DNA of 25,424 bases from NCBI GenBank assembly GCA_003009755.1, contig PXUB01000005.1:1-25424 (forward strand), written 5' to 3'. The notes under the pieces were generated by a model, which worked only from the letters and a program-made list of their open reading frames with translations, was not told the DNA's origin and ran no database searches. The number at the start of each line of letters is the position of its first letter. Within the stretch, counting starts at the first letter, position 1. Made by a program: the position numbers and the translations under genes. The stretch comes from Thermoplasmatales archaeon SW_10_69_26 (GTDB lineage Archaea > Thermoplasmatota > SW-10-69-26). This document shows, piece by piece, positions 6,759-15,652 of the stretch.

Positions 6759-7901
6759 GTGAGCTTGGACGTCGTCGTGGTCGGGGCCGGCGCGATGGGA
6801 GCAGCCACCGCCTGGCAGGCGGCCAAGCTGGGCGCCGACGTGACGCTGCTCGATCGCGGCCAGGTGTGCGGGGGCACCAGCGCCCACGGCGTCGGGCTCG
6901 TCACCCGGCTGCTGTGGGAGCCGCCGGACATCGGGCTCGTGGCCCACAGCCTGGACCGGTTCCGCGAGCTCGACGAGACGGCGGGGGCGAGCTTCGACTA
7001 CCACGACACGGGCTCGCTGTTGATCGTCGGTCCCGAGCACGAGGACGAGGTGCAGAAGGTGTTCCGCACCTGGCGGGCGCAGGCGATCGACGTGCGGCCG
7101 GTCTCGCCCGGCGACGTGGCCGAGATCCCCGGTTGCGCGGACCTGGAGCTGGCCAAGGCCGAGCACGCCTTCTTCACGGAGGCCGACGGCTGGTGCGTGA
7201 CGATGGACGCCGTGCGCGCCATGGTCGACGAGGCCCGATCCCACGGCGCCAACGTCCGGCCGAACACGCCGGTCGATCGTGTCCGCGACGGCCTCGTCCG
7301 CCTCGCAGACGGGGACGAGCTCGAGGCGGAGGCCGTCGTGGTGGCGGCGGGCGTGCGCTCCCGGCAGCTGATCGAGGACGGCTGGCGGCCGCCGATCGAC
7401 GCGTTCCGCGCGCAGGCCGCCGTGCTCGGCCACGAGGGCAACCGCTCGGGCCCGATCGTGCACGATACACCCAACCGCACCTACTGGCGGCCGGAGGGCT
7501 CCGGCCAGGTGATGATCGGCGACGGCACCGATCTCTCCAGCCACGAGCCAGGCCTCGAGCCCAGCGTCGACGAGGCCTTCGCCCACCGAGTCGCCGAGCG
7601 GTTGCGGGACCGGTGGCCGGCCGCCGACCCGATCCACGAGGTCCGCAGCTGGGCGGATCTCGAGGCCGCCACCCCCGACGCGCGGCCGCTGGTCGGTCGG
7701 GTCCCCGACCGTGAGCGGGTGTATCTTTGCACGGGCGGCAACGGGTTCGGCTTCATGCGTTCCCCGGCGCTGGGCGAGGGTTTGGCCCAACGCATCGTCC
7801 AGAAGGGCTCGCCGGTCCCGCTCCACGGGTGCGAGCCCTCACGCTTCGAGGAGGGCTATGGAACCGGTTTCCCGATGCAAGAGGGGTTCGCCCTCGACTG
7901 A
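6759..7901 (+). CDS. FAD-dependent oxidoreductase, DAO family
   Basis: 380 residues from the GTG at 6759. I chose this start because the Rossmann beta-strand begins directly after it and upstream codons do not look coding. GAGAMG (residues 9-14) is the FAD-binding GxGxxG, followed by 'GADVTLLDRG' with the ribose-binding acidic residue. The mid-protein 'EAVVVAAGVRS' is the second dinucleotide motif. The C-terminal 'PDARPLVGRVPDRERVYLCTGGNGFGFM' is the substrate/FAD lid region seen in D-amino-acid, sarcosine and glycine oxidases and dehydrogenases (DadA/SoxB/ThiO-like). The predicted reaction is oxidation of an amino or imino acid using FAD; the substrate cannot be read from sequence. Length fits the family. 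It is transcribed divergently from the lipoprotein gene. Confidence 0.85.
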   Translation: MSLDVVVVGAGAMGAATAWQAAKLGADVTLLDRGQVCGGTSAHGVGLVTRLLWEPPDIGLVAHSLDRFRELDETAGASFDYHDTGSLLIVGPEHEDEVQKVFRTWRAQAIDVRPVSPGDVAEIPGCADLELAKAEHAFFTEADGWCVTMDAVRAMVDEARSHGANVRPNTPVDRVRDGLVRLADGDELEAEAVVVAAGVRSRQLIEDGWRPPIDAFRAQAAVLGHEGNRSGPIVHDTPNRTYWRPEGSGQVMIGDGTDLSSHEPGLEPSVDEAFAHRVAERLRDRWPAADPIHEVRSWADLEAATPDARPLVGRVPDRERVYLCTGGNGFGFMRSPALGEGLAQRIVQKGSPVPLHGCEPSRFEEGYGTGFPMQEGFALD

Positions 7902-8036
7902 TCGCGAACTTGTGGCGCGTGTCGGGGTCGCCGTTCTCGTCCACCGTCATCGGCGGGACCGTCGTCACGGGATGCGACGGCTTGACCGTGGACTCGGTGC
8001 GTCCGGCTAGACTGATCCGGATTCACTTTGCGTGAG
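7902..8036. other. Intergenic, possible gene relic on the minus strand
   Basis: On the minus strand a frame of about 35 codons (roughly 8026 down to 7925) reads 'TVKPSHPVTTVPPMTVDENG' and then 'DPDTRHKFAI', with almost all third positions G or C. It is closed upstream by TGA, has no recognisable start, and runs on into non-coding sequence opposite the flavoenzyme gene. It may be the remains of a gene. Confidence 0.25.
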
Positions 8037-8280
8037 CGCTCGCGCCGGCGTGAGCGGTCGAGGTTGAGGACCGCGAGGAAGGAAACCTGGCAGGTTTTCG
8101 ACGGAGTGGGACGACGAGATCGGGCGCCTCACGCCGGGCGCCTCCACGCGAGGCCGCCTCAGCTGCCCGATGATGGGGGTTCCCCGTGTCCACCCTCGCA
8201 GGCTGCGTCGCGAATCCCTGGATGCGCCCTACGGGCACGCCTTCGGTCCCGCTCCTTACCTTTGGCCATCTTAGGCCGAG
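8037..8280 (+). ncRNA. Stem-loop-rich block, candidate structured RNA
   Basis: Successive perfect or near-perfect stems lie in about 240 nt without a convincing gene. CGCTCGCG/CGTGAGCG pairs at 8037-8056. GCGGTC (8054-8059) pairs with GACCGC (8069-8074). GGAAACCT (8081-8088) pairs with AGGTTTTC (8092-8099), loop GGC. ATCGGGC (8119-8125) pairs with GCCCGAT (8165-8171) and encloses GCCTC-cacgc-GAGGC (8140-8154). GGGG-gtt-CCCC lies at 8175-8185 and GCCC-tac-GGGC at 8226-8236. I find no RNase P, SRP or tRNA signature, and strand is a guess. It could also be a set of palindromic repeats, or chance folding of GC-rich DNA. Confidence 0.35.
8269..8274 (+). promoter_or_regulatory. TATA-like box before the ArlJ-like fragment
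   Basis: The sequence atctta is centred about 28 bp before the ATG at 8299 and resembles attctta ahead of the gene at 2674. If functional, the truncated ArlJ-like frame is still transcribed, or the promoter was captured. Confidence 0.3.
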
Positions 8281-8298
8281 CGAGAGCTTAACCCAAGC

Positions 8299-9078
8299 AT
8301 GTCCGGCAGTCTAGGTAGCCGGGCACGGCCAGCGGCGTCACGGTCAACGCCAGCTCGATCTCGCCGGGACGACAACTACCCGGGGTTCCTCCGCTCGCTG
8401 GGCTCCTCGACGGCGGCCCGCGGCGGCGACGAGCGCAAGGTGCTCAACCACCTGCGCCAGCACGACTTCGGGCCGTTGTCGACGAACATCCGCGACCTGT
8501 TCGCGCGCTTGCAGCTGCGCGTCGACGACGACCAGGCGTGGCGCTACTTCACGAGCGAGGCCGGCTCCCGCCTGATCGAGCGGTTCACGCAGATGTGCGA
8601 CGAGGCCGTCGAGGAGGGCGGCGAACCCGACGAGATCGGCCGCATCATCTCCGAGAACACGGTCGAGATCGTCGGTTTCCGCAAGCTGCGCTACCAGGCG
8701 GCCGGCACGTTCCGCGGGGTCGTGTTCGGCGTCGCCGTCGGCACCGCCTTCTCCTTGTTCGTCGGGCTCGGCGTCGTCCACATGCTCGTCAGCCTCTTCG
8801 GCAGCATCACCGACGAGCTCGGCGCCGGCGACACGCCCGTCAGCGTGCCGACGTTCCTGCACGTCTCCGGGCTCAACATCGGCTTGCTGCGCATGCTGGC
8901 GTTGACGATGCTGTTCATCAACGCGACCCTGTCCAGCATCCTCTTGCGCATCGTCGACGGCGGCACGCACGTCCGCCACCTGCAGGACTTCCCGATGCTG
9001 TTGTAGGCCTCGAACCTGACGGCGTTGGGCTCGTGGAAGCTGATCAACTCGTTCGGCGACGCCGGCGTCATCGAGTAG
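8299..9078 (+). pseudogene. C-terminal half of ArlJ/FlaJ-like membrane protein with in-frame amber codon
   Basis: The frame from ATG 8299 reaches TAG at 9004-9006 (235 residues) and continues in the same frame as plausible protein ('ASNLTALGSWKLI') to TAG at 9076-9078. The first 20 or so residues look random. From 'DDNYPGFLRSLGSS' onward the sequence follows ArlJ/FlaJ, the polytopic platform protein of archaella and type IV pili: 'HDFGPLSTNIRDLFARL', 'EIVGFRKLRYQAAGTFRGVVFG', two hydrophobic segments, and near the end 'LLRIVDGGTHVRHL'. A normal ArlJ has two T2SF-type halves and more than 500 residues; the N-terminal half is missing here. The amber codon falls where a Trp codon would fit (TGG to TAG). 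No other archaellum gene is nearby. I infer a decaying copy, although a TATA-like box lies 28 bp upstream. Confidence 0.7.
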
Positions 9079-9130
9079 CTCTGGCGCCGGCGCTGCGAGA
9101 CCACGAGAGCTCGACGCGATGGATACCGGC

Positions 9131-9775
9131 TCACCCGCGCTCGTCCTCGAACGCGGGCGTGCCCAGCTCGTGCAGCTCGCGCGAGACGTGGGCGACCTCG
9201 GTCTGCAGCTCGTTGTGGTAGGCTTGCAGCCGCTCGTCGAGCTCGGGATGCTTGCGGGCCAGGATCTGCACAGCGGTCAAGGCCGCGTTGAACGACTTGC
9301 CGGCGTCGACGGCCGTGATCGGTGCACCCTGGGGCATACCGATGACGGAGGCGACGGACTTCTCCTGCACGGGGACGCCGACGACGGGCAACGGGTAGGC
9401 GATCGAGGCGGTCATGTTCGGCAGGTCGGCGGACTTGCCGCCGGCGCCGGCGATGACGACCTCCAGGCCTCGGTCGGCGGCCGTCTCGGCGTAGGTGTAC
9501 ATCAGCTCGGGGGTGCGGTGGGCGCTGACGACGTAGGTCTCGAACGTGAACCGGGCCTCGGGCGGGTCCTCGAGGTCGGTGGTCTCGGCGAACCCGAGCT
9601 CGGTCAACGCGTCGTAGGCGCCCGGGCGGCCCTCCTCGGAGCCCATCATGACGTCGAGATCGCTGTCCGAGCCCATGATGATGCCGACGTCGGGCGTGGC
9701 CTCATCCGATCGGTCGCGCTGGGCTTCGGCTTCCAGCTCGTCGACGAGCTCCTGCAGCGCCTGGGAGCGGGTCAT
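9131..9775 (-). CDS. purE: N5-carboxyaminoimidazole ribonucleotide mutase
   Basis: 214 residues from ATG (complement of 9773-9775), with a TATA-like box centred 28 bp upstream. PurE converts N5-CAIR to CAIR in de novo purine synthesis. GSDSD (residues 35-39) is the nucleotide-binding signature and SAHRTPE (84-90) contains the catalytic His. 'IAGAGGKSADLPNMTA' and 'YPLPVVGVPVQEKS' complete the active site, and the pattern is the class I (mutase) one. It is longer than bacterial PurE (about 160 residues). The extra sequence is an acidic N-terminal helix of about 29 residues, an acidic insertion after GSDSD, and a C-terminal helix with 'HNELQTEVAHVSRELHELG'. I recall this same layout from haloarchaeal PurE. 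No purK or other pur gene is adjacent within the window. Confidence 0.93.
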   Translation of the reverse strand: MTRSQALQELVDELEAEAQRDRSDEATPDVGIIMGSDSDLDVMMGSEEGRPGAYDALTELGFAETTDLEDPPEARFTFETYVVSAHRTPELMYTYAETAADRGLEVVIAGAGGKSADLPNMTASIAYPLPVVGVPVQEKSVASVIGMPQGAPITAVDAGKSFNAALTAVQILARKHPELDERLQAYHNELQTEVAHVSRELHELGTPAFEDERG

Positions 9776-9799
9776 CGCCGAGGCAAGGCTGGGGGAGCA

Positions 9800-9806
9800 C
9801 TTGAAT
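9800..9806 (-). promoter_or_regulatory. TATA-like box for purE
   Basis: On the minus strand attcaag is centred about 28 bp before the purE ATG at 9775, implying a leaderless transcript and supporting this start. Confidence 0.5.
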
Positions 9807-9829
9807 CGGTCGCGCCGGGGACGCAGGCC

Positions 9830-10202
9830 GGCGGGCGTCGACCTCGTGGTACACGGCCGGACGTGATCGGGGGACCCTCTCGTTGCTTCGGCAACCCCAG
9901 TCTGGCAGGCCAGGCGAGAGACCTGGGAAGCGACCGAGGCCCAGCCCGTAGGGTCCCCCTCGACGCTGTGGGGGTGGCGGGGGGCGGCCAGCCGGAGGAC
10001 GAGCCCGATCCCGGTGGCGAGCAGACCGACGGTGCCGACCAGCCACAGGTCCTCCTTGGGCCGGTGATGTCGAGGAAGCCGTCCATCCCCACCAGCGGCC
10101 ACACCCCGGACACGAGGAAGGAGGCCCCCTCGATCGTCGCGATCGCCCGCCACCCGCTGGGGCGCGTCCGGGCTCGGTCTTCGCGGCCGCCATCTGGGGC
10201 AT
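9830..10202 (-). pseudogene. Frameshifted relic of a small multi-TM protein
   Basis: No single frame is coherent, but stitching frames gives a recognisable protein. It begins at ATG (complement of 10200-10202) with 'MPQMAAAKTEPGRAPAG'. A second frame reads 'WRAIATIEGASFLVSGVWPL' and 'VGMDGFLDITGP'. A third reads 'KEDLWLVGTVGLLATGIGL'. A fourth ends 'AVYHEVDAR'. The pattern 'GxWPLVxMxxFxxxTGPKxDxWLVxTVGxL' is one I recall from a family of roughly 130-residue hypothetical membrane proteins in bacteria. Each frame change goes in the same direction, consistent with three single-base deletions: about 10145-10160, at the CCC run near 10057-10062, and between about 9850 and 9950. Three lesions in one gene favour true decay, but systematic sequencing error cannot be excluded. 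Confidence 0.55.
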
Positions 10203-10252
10203 GCTGGGGATGGGCCGGCGAGCGGGGTCGACCGCGGGCAGCGCCCGGCCGC

Positions 10253-10822
10253 TTACGTGCTCTTCGCGTGGTGCTCGCGCTCGGTGTGCGGCGTCGTCAC
10301 CGGCTTCTCGAGCTCGGGCGGATCCTGCTCGTCGGCCTTCTTCGGGTTCCGGATCTTCTTCACCATCCGCTTGGCTCCCGTCGGCACGTGGGTCTCCTCC
10401 AGCGACTCGTGGGCGTAGTGGCGGAACACCTCGCGGTTGAGGTTGTCCGCGATCACGGCGATGTCGTCGACGCTGACGAGGCCCACGAGCTCGTCGTCGG
10501 TGTTCACGACCGGCATACGGTTGGCCAGGTGGGCGCCCCGCATCGAGTTCAGCACCGAGAACACGTCCGCGTCCATCTCGACCCGCGCGGGGTTGTCGGT
10601 CATGACGTCTTCGACCGGCGTGCTCCGGTCGACGCCCCCAGCGCCCAAGCCGAGTGCGATCTGTCGGTCCGTGATGATCCCGTCCAGCTTGCCCCCGCGG
10701 AGCGCCACGACGGTCCCGACGGAGTGCTCTTCCATCAGGCCGGCGGCGTCACCGATCGTGTCCTCGGCATCGCACGTCACCGGCTCCGCGGTCATGAAGT
10801 CCCGCACGTTCATCGAGATCAT
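10253..10822 (-). CDS. CBS-pair domain protein
   Basis: 189 residues from ATG at 10822 (MISMNVRDFM); the ATG at 10813 (MNVRDFM) is equally possible. Two CBS domains are present. The first runs from about residue 6 ('VRDFMTAEPVTCDAEDTIG ... LDGIITDRQIA'). The second runs from about residue 70 ('VEDVMTDNPARVEMDADVF ... LVGLVSVDDIAVIADNL'). CBS pairs bind adenosyl nucleotides and act as energy or ligand sensors, usually fused to or acting on a partner protein. After the second domain there is a charged, Lys/Glu-rich tail of about 50 residues containing 'KRMVKKIRNPKK', which could contact nucleic acid. No catalytic domain is attached. It lies downstream of ligA on the same strand (71 bp gap), so it may belong to the polX-ligA transcript. 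Confidence 0.85.
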   Translation of the reverse strand: MISMNVRDFMTAEPVTCDAEDTIGDAAGLMEEHSVGTVVALRGGKLDGIITDRQIALGLGAGGVDRSTPVEDVMTDNPARVEMDADVFSVLNSMRGAHLANRMPVVNTDDELVGLVSVDDIAVIADNLNREVFRHYAHESLEETHVPTGAKRMVKKIRNPKKADEQDPPELEKPVTTPHTEREHHAKST

Positions 10823-10893
10823 CGAGGGGCCACCGGCGGCGGATACGGCCAGCCGGGGGAAGGGGGTTGGCCCGGATACTCGCAGCCGAGCGA

Positions 10894-13029
<2,136 letters not shown>

Positions 13030-14718
13030 TCAGCCGCGCAGGTGGTCGACGACCTCCTCCGGATCGCGCGTGTTGAGCACGTCCTCGGGCTCCAGCCACG
13101 CCTTGCGGGCCTGCGCGAGACCCAAGTGCATCCGTCCAAGCTGGCCGGGGCTGTGGGCGTCGGTGGAGACCACCCAGTCGAAGGCCTCCCGGTGCCGGTG
13201 CACCTGCCGCCAGGGCAGGTCCAGGCGGTCGGGTTGGGCGTTGATCTCGACGGCGACCCCCTGCTCGGCGCAGACCTCGGCCAGGCGGTCGAGATCGAGC
13301 TCGTTCGGCTCGCGCCAGCCGATGCGACGGTTCGTGGGGTGGGCGAGCACGTCCACCGGGTGCTCGCCGATCGCCTTCGCGATGCGCTCGGTGGCGTCCC
13401 CGGCGCGCGTGTGCAGCGAGGCGACGACCAGATCCAGCTCCCGGCAGGCCTGGTCGCTGATGTCAAGCCCGCCCTTGGTGGTGATGTTGGCCTCGATGCC
13501 GACCAGCACGCGCACGCCGGTGGCCTCCTCGGCCCGCTCGGCCTCGGCCCGGATCTCGGTGATGTCGTCCTCCTCGGGGCCGCCGGCCACTCGCAGGTCG
13601 GGCCCGTGGTCGGTCAACAGGATGAACGCGTGCCCCAGCTCGGCGGCGGCCTCGGCCATCTCGCGGATCGAGCCGGCGCCGTCGCTCCACTCCGTGTGCA
13701 TCTGCATGTCGCCGGTGATGTCGTCCTCGGTGACGAGGTCGGGCAGCTCGCTGGCCTCGGCGGCCAGCACCTCGCCCCCGTCCTCCCGCAGCTCGGGTGG
13801 GATCTCCGCCAGGTCCAGCGCCTCGTACACCTCGGCCTCGGTGCCGCCGGCCAACCGTTCCTCGTCCGCGAAGAGCCCGTACTCGTTCAGCTTCCAGCCG
13901 CGGTCCTGGGCACGCCGGCGCAGCCGGATGTTGTGGCTCTTCGAGCCGGTGAAGTAGACCAGCGCCGAGCCCCACGAGTCGGCGTCGACGACCCGCAGAT
14001 CGACCTGGAGGCCGGCGCCCAGCACGATCGAGGACCTCGTGTCGCCGCGGGAGAACACGCGGTCGACGTCGTCGAGCCCGGTGAAGGCGTCCATCGCCGC
14101 CTCGGGGTCCCCCGCGCGGGCCAACAGGTCCACGTCACCTACCGTGGGCGCCCGTCGACGCACCGACCCCACCGGCTCGATCGCCTCGAACGCGTCCCGC
14201 TGGGACAGCTCGTCCACCAGGCCGGTTACCAGCGGCAACGCCTTGCCCAGCAGCTCGCGCTCGTCGCCTTCGCGTGCCAGCCCGATGTGGTCGAGGATGC
14301 GCTGTTGGGTGGCCTCGCCGAACCCCTCGACGCGGGCCACCCGGCCCTCCACGGCGGCCGCCTCCAACTGGTCGAGATCCTGCACGCCCAACGCCTCGTA
14401 CAGGCGCTTGACGGTTTTCGGGCCCACGCCTTCGACGCGGGTCAACGCGAGCGCGTCCACCGGGTAGCGGTCCCTCAGCTCGCGGTGACGCTCGATCTCG
14501 CCCTCGTCCAGGTAGGCGCGGACGTCCGCGGCGATCGTGTCGCCGATCCCGTCGATCGCCTCCAGCTCGCCGCGCTCGCGGACGTCCTCCACCGGCTCGG
14601 ACAGCTCCTCGAGCCGGCGCGCGGCCTGCCGGTAGGCCCGGGGCTTCCACTCGACGTCCTGCATCTCCAACAGGACGGCGATCTCGTCGAGGACGCGGGC
14701 GATCTCGGCGTTATTCAT
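13030..14718 (-). CDS. polX: Family X DNA polymerase with PHP domain
   Basis: 562 residues from ATG (complement of 14716-14718), with a TATA-like box about 29 bp upstream. N-terminal helix-hairpin-helix motifs 'IDGIGDTIAADVRAYL' and 'VEGVGPKTVKRLYEALG' bind DNA. The polymerase palm carries 'GSVRRRAPTVGDVDLL' (two catalytic Asp, about residue 190) and 'LQVDLRVVD' (third Asp, about 236). The dNTP-binding 'YFTGSKSHNIRLR' follows. The C-terminal PHP domain starts at 'DMQMHTEWSDG' (about 334) and shows metal ligands in 'LTDHGPD', 'GIEANI', 'ASLHTR', 'LAHPTNRR' and 'STDAHSPGQ'. This is the bacterial/archaeal PolX layout, with gap-filling polymerase plus 3'-5' exonuclease or phosphodiesterase activity. 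Placed directly upstream of ligA, it suggests a gap-fill-and-seal repair pair. Confidence 0.95.
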   Translation of the reverse strand: MNNAEIARVLDEIAVLLEMQDVEWKPRAYRQAARRLEELSEPVEDVRERGELEAIDGIGDTIAADVRAYLDEGEIERHRELRDRYPVDALALTRVEGVGPKTVKRLYEALGVQDLDQLEAAAVEGRVARVEGFGEATQQRILDHIGLAREGDERELLGKALPLVTGLVDELSQRDAFEAIEPVGSVRRRAPTVGDVDLLARAGDPEAAMDAFTGLDDVDRVFSRGDTRSSIVLGAGLQVDLRVVDADSWGSALVYFTGSKSHNIRLRRRAQDRGWKLNEYGLFADEERLAGGTEAEVYEALDLAEIPPELREDGGEVLAAEASELPDLVTEDDITGDMQMHTEWSDGAGSIREMAEAAAELGHAFILLTDHGPDLRVAGGPEEDDITEIRAEAERAEEATGVRVLVGIEANITTKGGLDISDQACRELDLVVASLHTRAGDATERIAKAIGEHPVDVLAHPTNRRIGWREPNELDLDRLAEVCAEQGVAVEINAQPDRLDLPWRQVHRHREAFDWVVSTDAHSPGQLGRMHLGLAQARKAWLEPEDVLNTRDPEEVVDHLRG

Positions 14719-14744
14719 GGCTCGCGTTTCCCCCAGAGGAGGGG

Positions 14745-14750
14745 TATGAA
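14745..14750 (-). promoter_or_regulatory. TATA-like box for polX
   Basis: On the minus strand ttcata is centred about 29 bp before the polX ATG at 14718, in keeping with a leaderless transcript and with this start rather than an upstream GTG or TTG. Confidence 0.5.
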
Positions 14751-14803
14751 GGGGAGAGTGGGGGCGAGATGTGGGGGCTGGGAGAGACCCACCGAACCGG
14801 GCA

Positions 14804-14840
14804 GAGGGGAAAGTGCCGGTGATCCCCACCCGATCCCCTC
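14804..14840. promoter_or_regulatory. Inverted repeat in the polX/TA-pair intergenic region
   Basis: GAGGGGA (14804-14810) and TCCCCTC (14834-14840) are perfect inverted repeats between two divergent promoters. A regulator such as the HTH protein encoded at 15229 might bind here. This is inference from position only. Confidence 0.25.
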
Positions 14841-14863
14841 TTCCCCGAGGGAGCCCGCAGTAA

Positions 14864-14871
14864 CTTATATA
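14864..14871 (+). promoter_or_regulatory. Strong TATA box for the toxin-antitoxin-like pair
   Basis: Cttatata is the clearest TATA box in the window, centred about 27 bp before the TTG at 14895. Transcription would then begin almost at the start codon. Confidence 0.6.
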
Positions 14872-14876
14872 GCGAA

Positions 14877-14884
14877 GGAGGTGA
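14877..14884 (+). promoter_or_regulatory. Perfect Shine-Dalgarno-like GGAGGTGA
   Basis: GGAGGTGA matches the full anti-SD sequence and lies 10 nt before the TTG start at 14895. If transcription starts about 26 bp after the TATA box, this sequence would not be in the mRNA, so either the real start site lies upstream or the match is fortuitous. Confidence 0.45.
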
Positions 14885-14894
14885 CACGTGACTT

Positions 14895-15236
14895 TTGACG
14901 TCAAGGGTCAAGGACTGGACCGCGACGCTCGACTCGCGTAACGTCCTGGACGTCACGATGGAGATCGACGATGGACACGTCGTGGCCTTCTCGGTCAACT
15001 ACCGCGCCCGCATCCGCGAGGAGTGGGTGGAGGTCGTGCGGTACGACACCGCCCACGGTCACCTGCACGTCCACGAGAACTGGAAGGCCGGCGAGGACGC
15101 GATCACCTCGCTGGAGGACGAGGACGACCCGGATCCACCCTACAACGATGCCCTCACGTACGCCGAGGAGGACCTCAAGGCCAACTGGCAGGAGTACCGC
15201 GAGAAGATGGAGAACGAGGTGATCGAGAGTGACTGA
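14895..15236 (+). CDS. Small acidic protein, toxin-antitoxin-like partner (TumE/DUF7718-like)
   Basis: 113 residues from TTG. An in-frame TGA at 14889-14891 excludes any earlier start, and a strong SD-like sequence and TATA box precede it. The pattern 'VVAFSVNYRARIREEWVEVV', 'YDTAHGHLHVHENW' and 'DALTYAEEDLKANWQEY' matches, from memory, small proteins of haloarchaea (DUF7718/TumE-like) that are regularly encoded with an HVO_A0114-type winged-helix protein. That is exactly what follows here with an 8-nt overlap. In annotated TumE/TumA-type modules the small protein is the putative toxin and the HTH protein the antitoxin. Activity is not established for this family and no catalytic residues can be named. 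It could instead be a non-toxic partner of the regulator. Confidence 0.6.
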   Translation: MTSRVKDWTATLDSRNVLDVTMEIDDGHVVAFSVNYRARIREEWVEVVRYDTAHGHLHVHENWKAGEDAITSLEDEDDPDPPYNDALTYAEEDLKANWQEYREKMENEVIESD

Positions 15237-15570
15237 CGAAGACGTCGAGGACAACCTCGAGCAAGCATTCGATCTCGCCCACGAGGTAATCGAGGACCCG
15301 GACGGATACCCCGACGAGTTCGTCGCGTTCCACCTCGGCGACGAAACGCTGTTGCGGATCCTGACCCGAGAACGACTCCGGCTGCTCCGGATGGTGCGCG
15401 ACGAGGGGCCCTTCGAGAGCATCGCGGAGCTCGCTCGAACCCTCGACCGGGATCCGAGCCGCGTCGGCCGTGACCTGTCGTGGCTCGCCGAGACGGGACT
15501 GGTCCGTCTCGAAAAACGCGGGCGTTCGAAAACCGTCGAGGGAACCGACCGCAAGATCCTCCTGGCCTGA
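15229..15570 (+). CDS. HVO_A0114-type winged-helix DNA-binding protein
   Basis: 113 residues from GTG at 15229, overlapping the previous gene by 8 nt (GTGACTGA). This translational coupling is typical of toxin-antitoxin and regulator pairs. The N-terminal half is acidic ('LEQAFDLAHEVIEDPDGYPD'), with 'LRILTRERLRLLRMVRDEG' as a first helix pair. A winged helix-turn-helix follows at about residues 62-105: 'ESIAELARTLDRDPSRVGRDL', read as two fragments around the turn, with wing 'GLVRLEKRGRSKTVEGT'. This is the layout of the haloarchaeal HVO_A0114 family, probably an autorepressor/antitoxin acting on the upstream promoter. The role is inferred from family and neighbour. Confidence 0.75.
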   Translation: MTDEDVEDNLEQAFDLAHEVIEDPDGYPDEFVAFHLGDETLLRILTRERLRLLRMVRDEGPFESIAELARTLDRDPSRVGRDLSWLAETGLVRLEKRGRSKTVEGTDRKILLA

Positions 15571-15623
15571 CCGAGACGGCACGGATCGCCAGCCCATCGC
15601 ACATCTCCCTCCACCCCGCAAGC

Positions 15624-15630
15624 GGTTTGC
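15624..15630 (+). promoter_or_regulatory. TATA-like box for CinA-domain gene
   Basis: The sequence ggtttgc is centred about 26 bp before the ATG at 15653, a weak match but correctly spaced for a leaderless transcript. Confidence 0.3.
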
Positions 15631-15652
15631 CTCCCCACCCGCTTGTCCCTCC

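Noticed and set aside
8037-8280. RNase P RNA or SRP RNA
   Set aside because: The conserved GAGGAAAGUCC and ACAGAA...GGCUUA blocks of RNase P and the GGAAG...AGCAGCC tip of SRP RNA are absent on both strands.
8023-8280. Small basic protein on the minus strand (ATG complement of 8268-8270, 'MAKGKERDRRRARRAHPG')
   Set aside because: Only about 36 codons, no correctly spaced TATA box or SD, and it overlaps the stem-loop block; too weak to annotate.
13042-14898. Long + strand frame of 618 codons opposite polX
   Set aside because: PolX motifs on the minus strand are complete; the + frame is Val/Gly/Leu/Arg-rich antisense translation.
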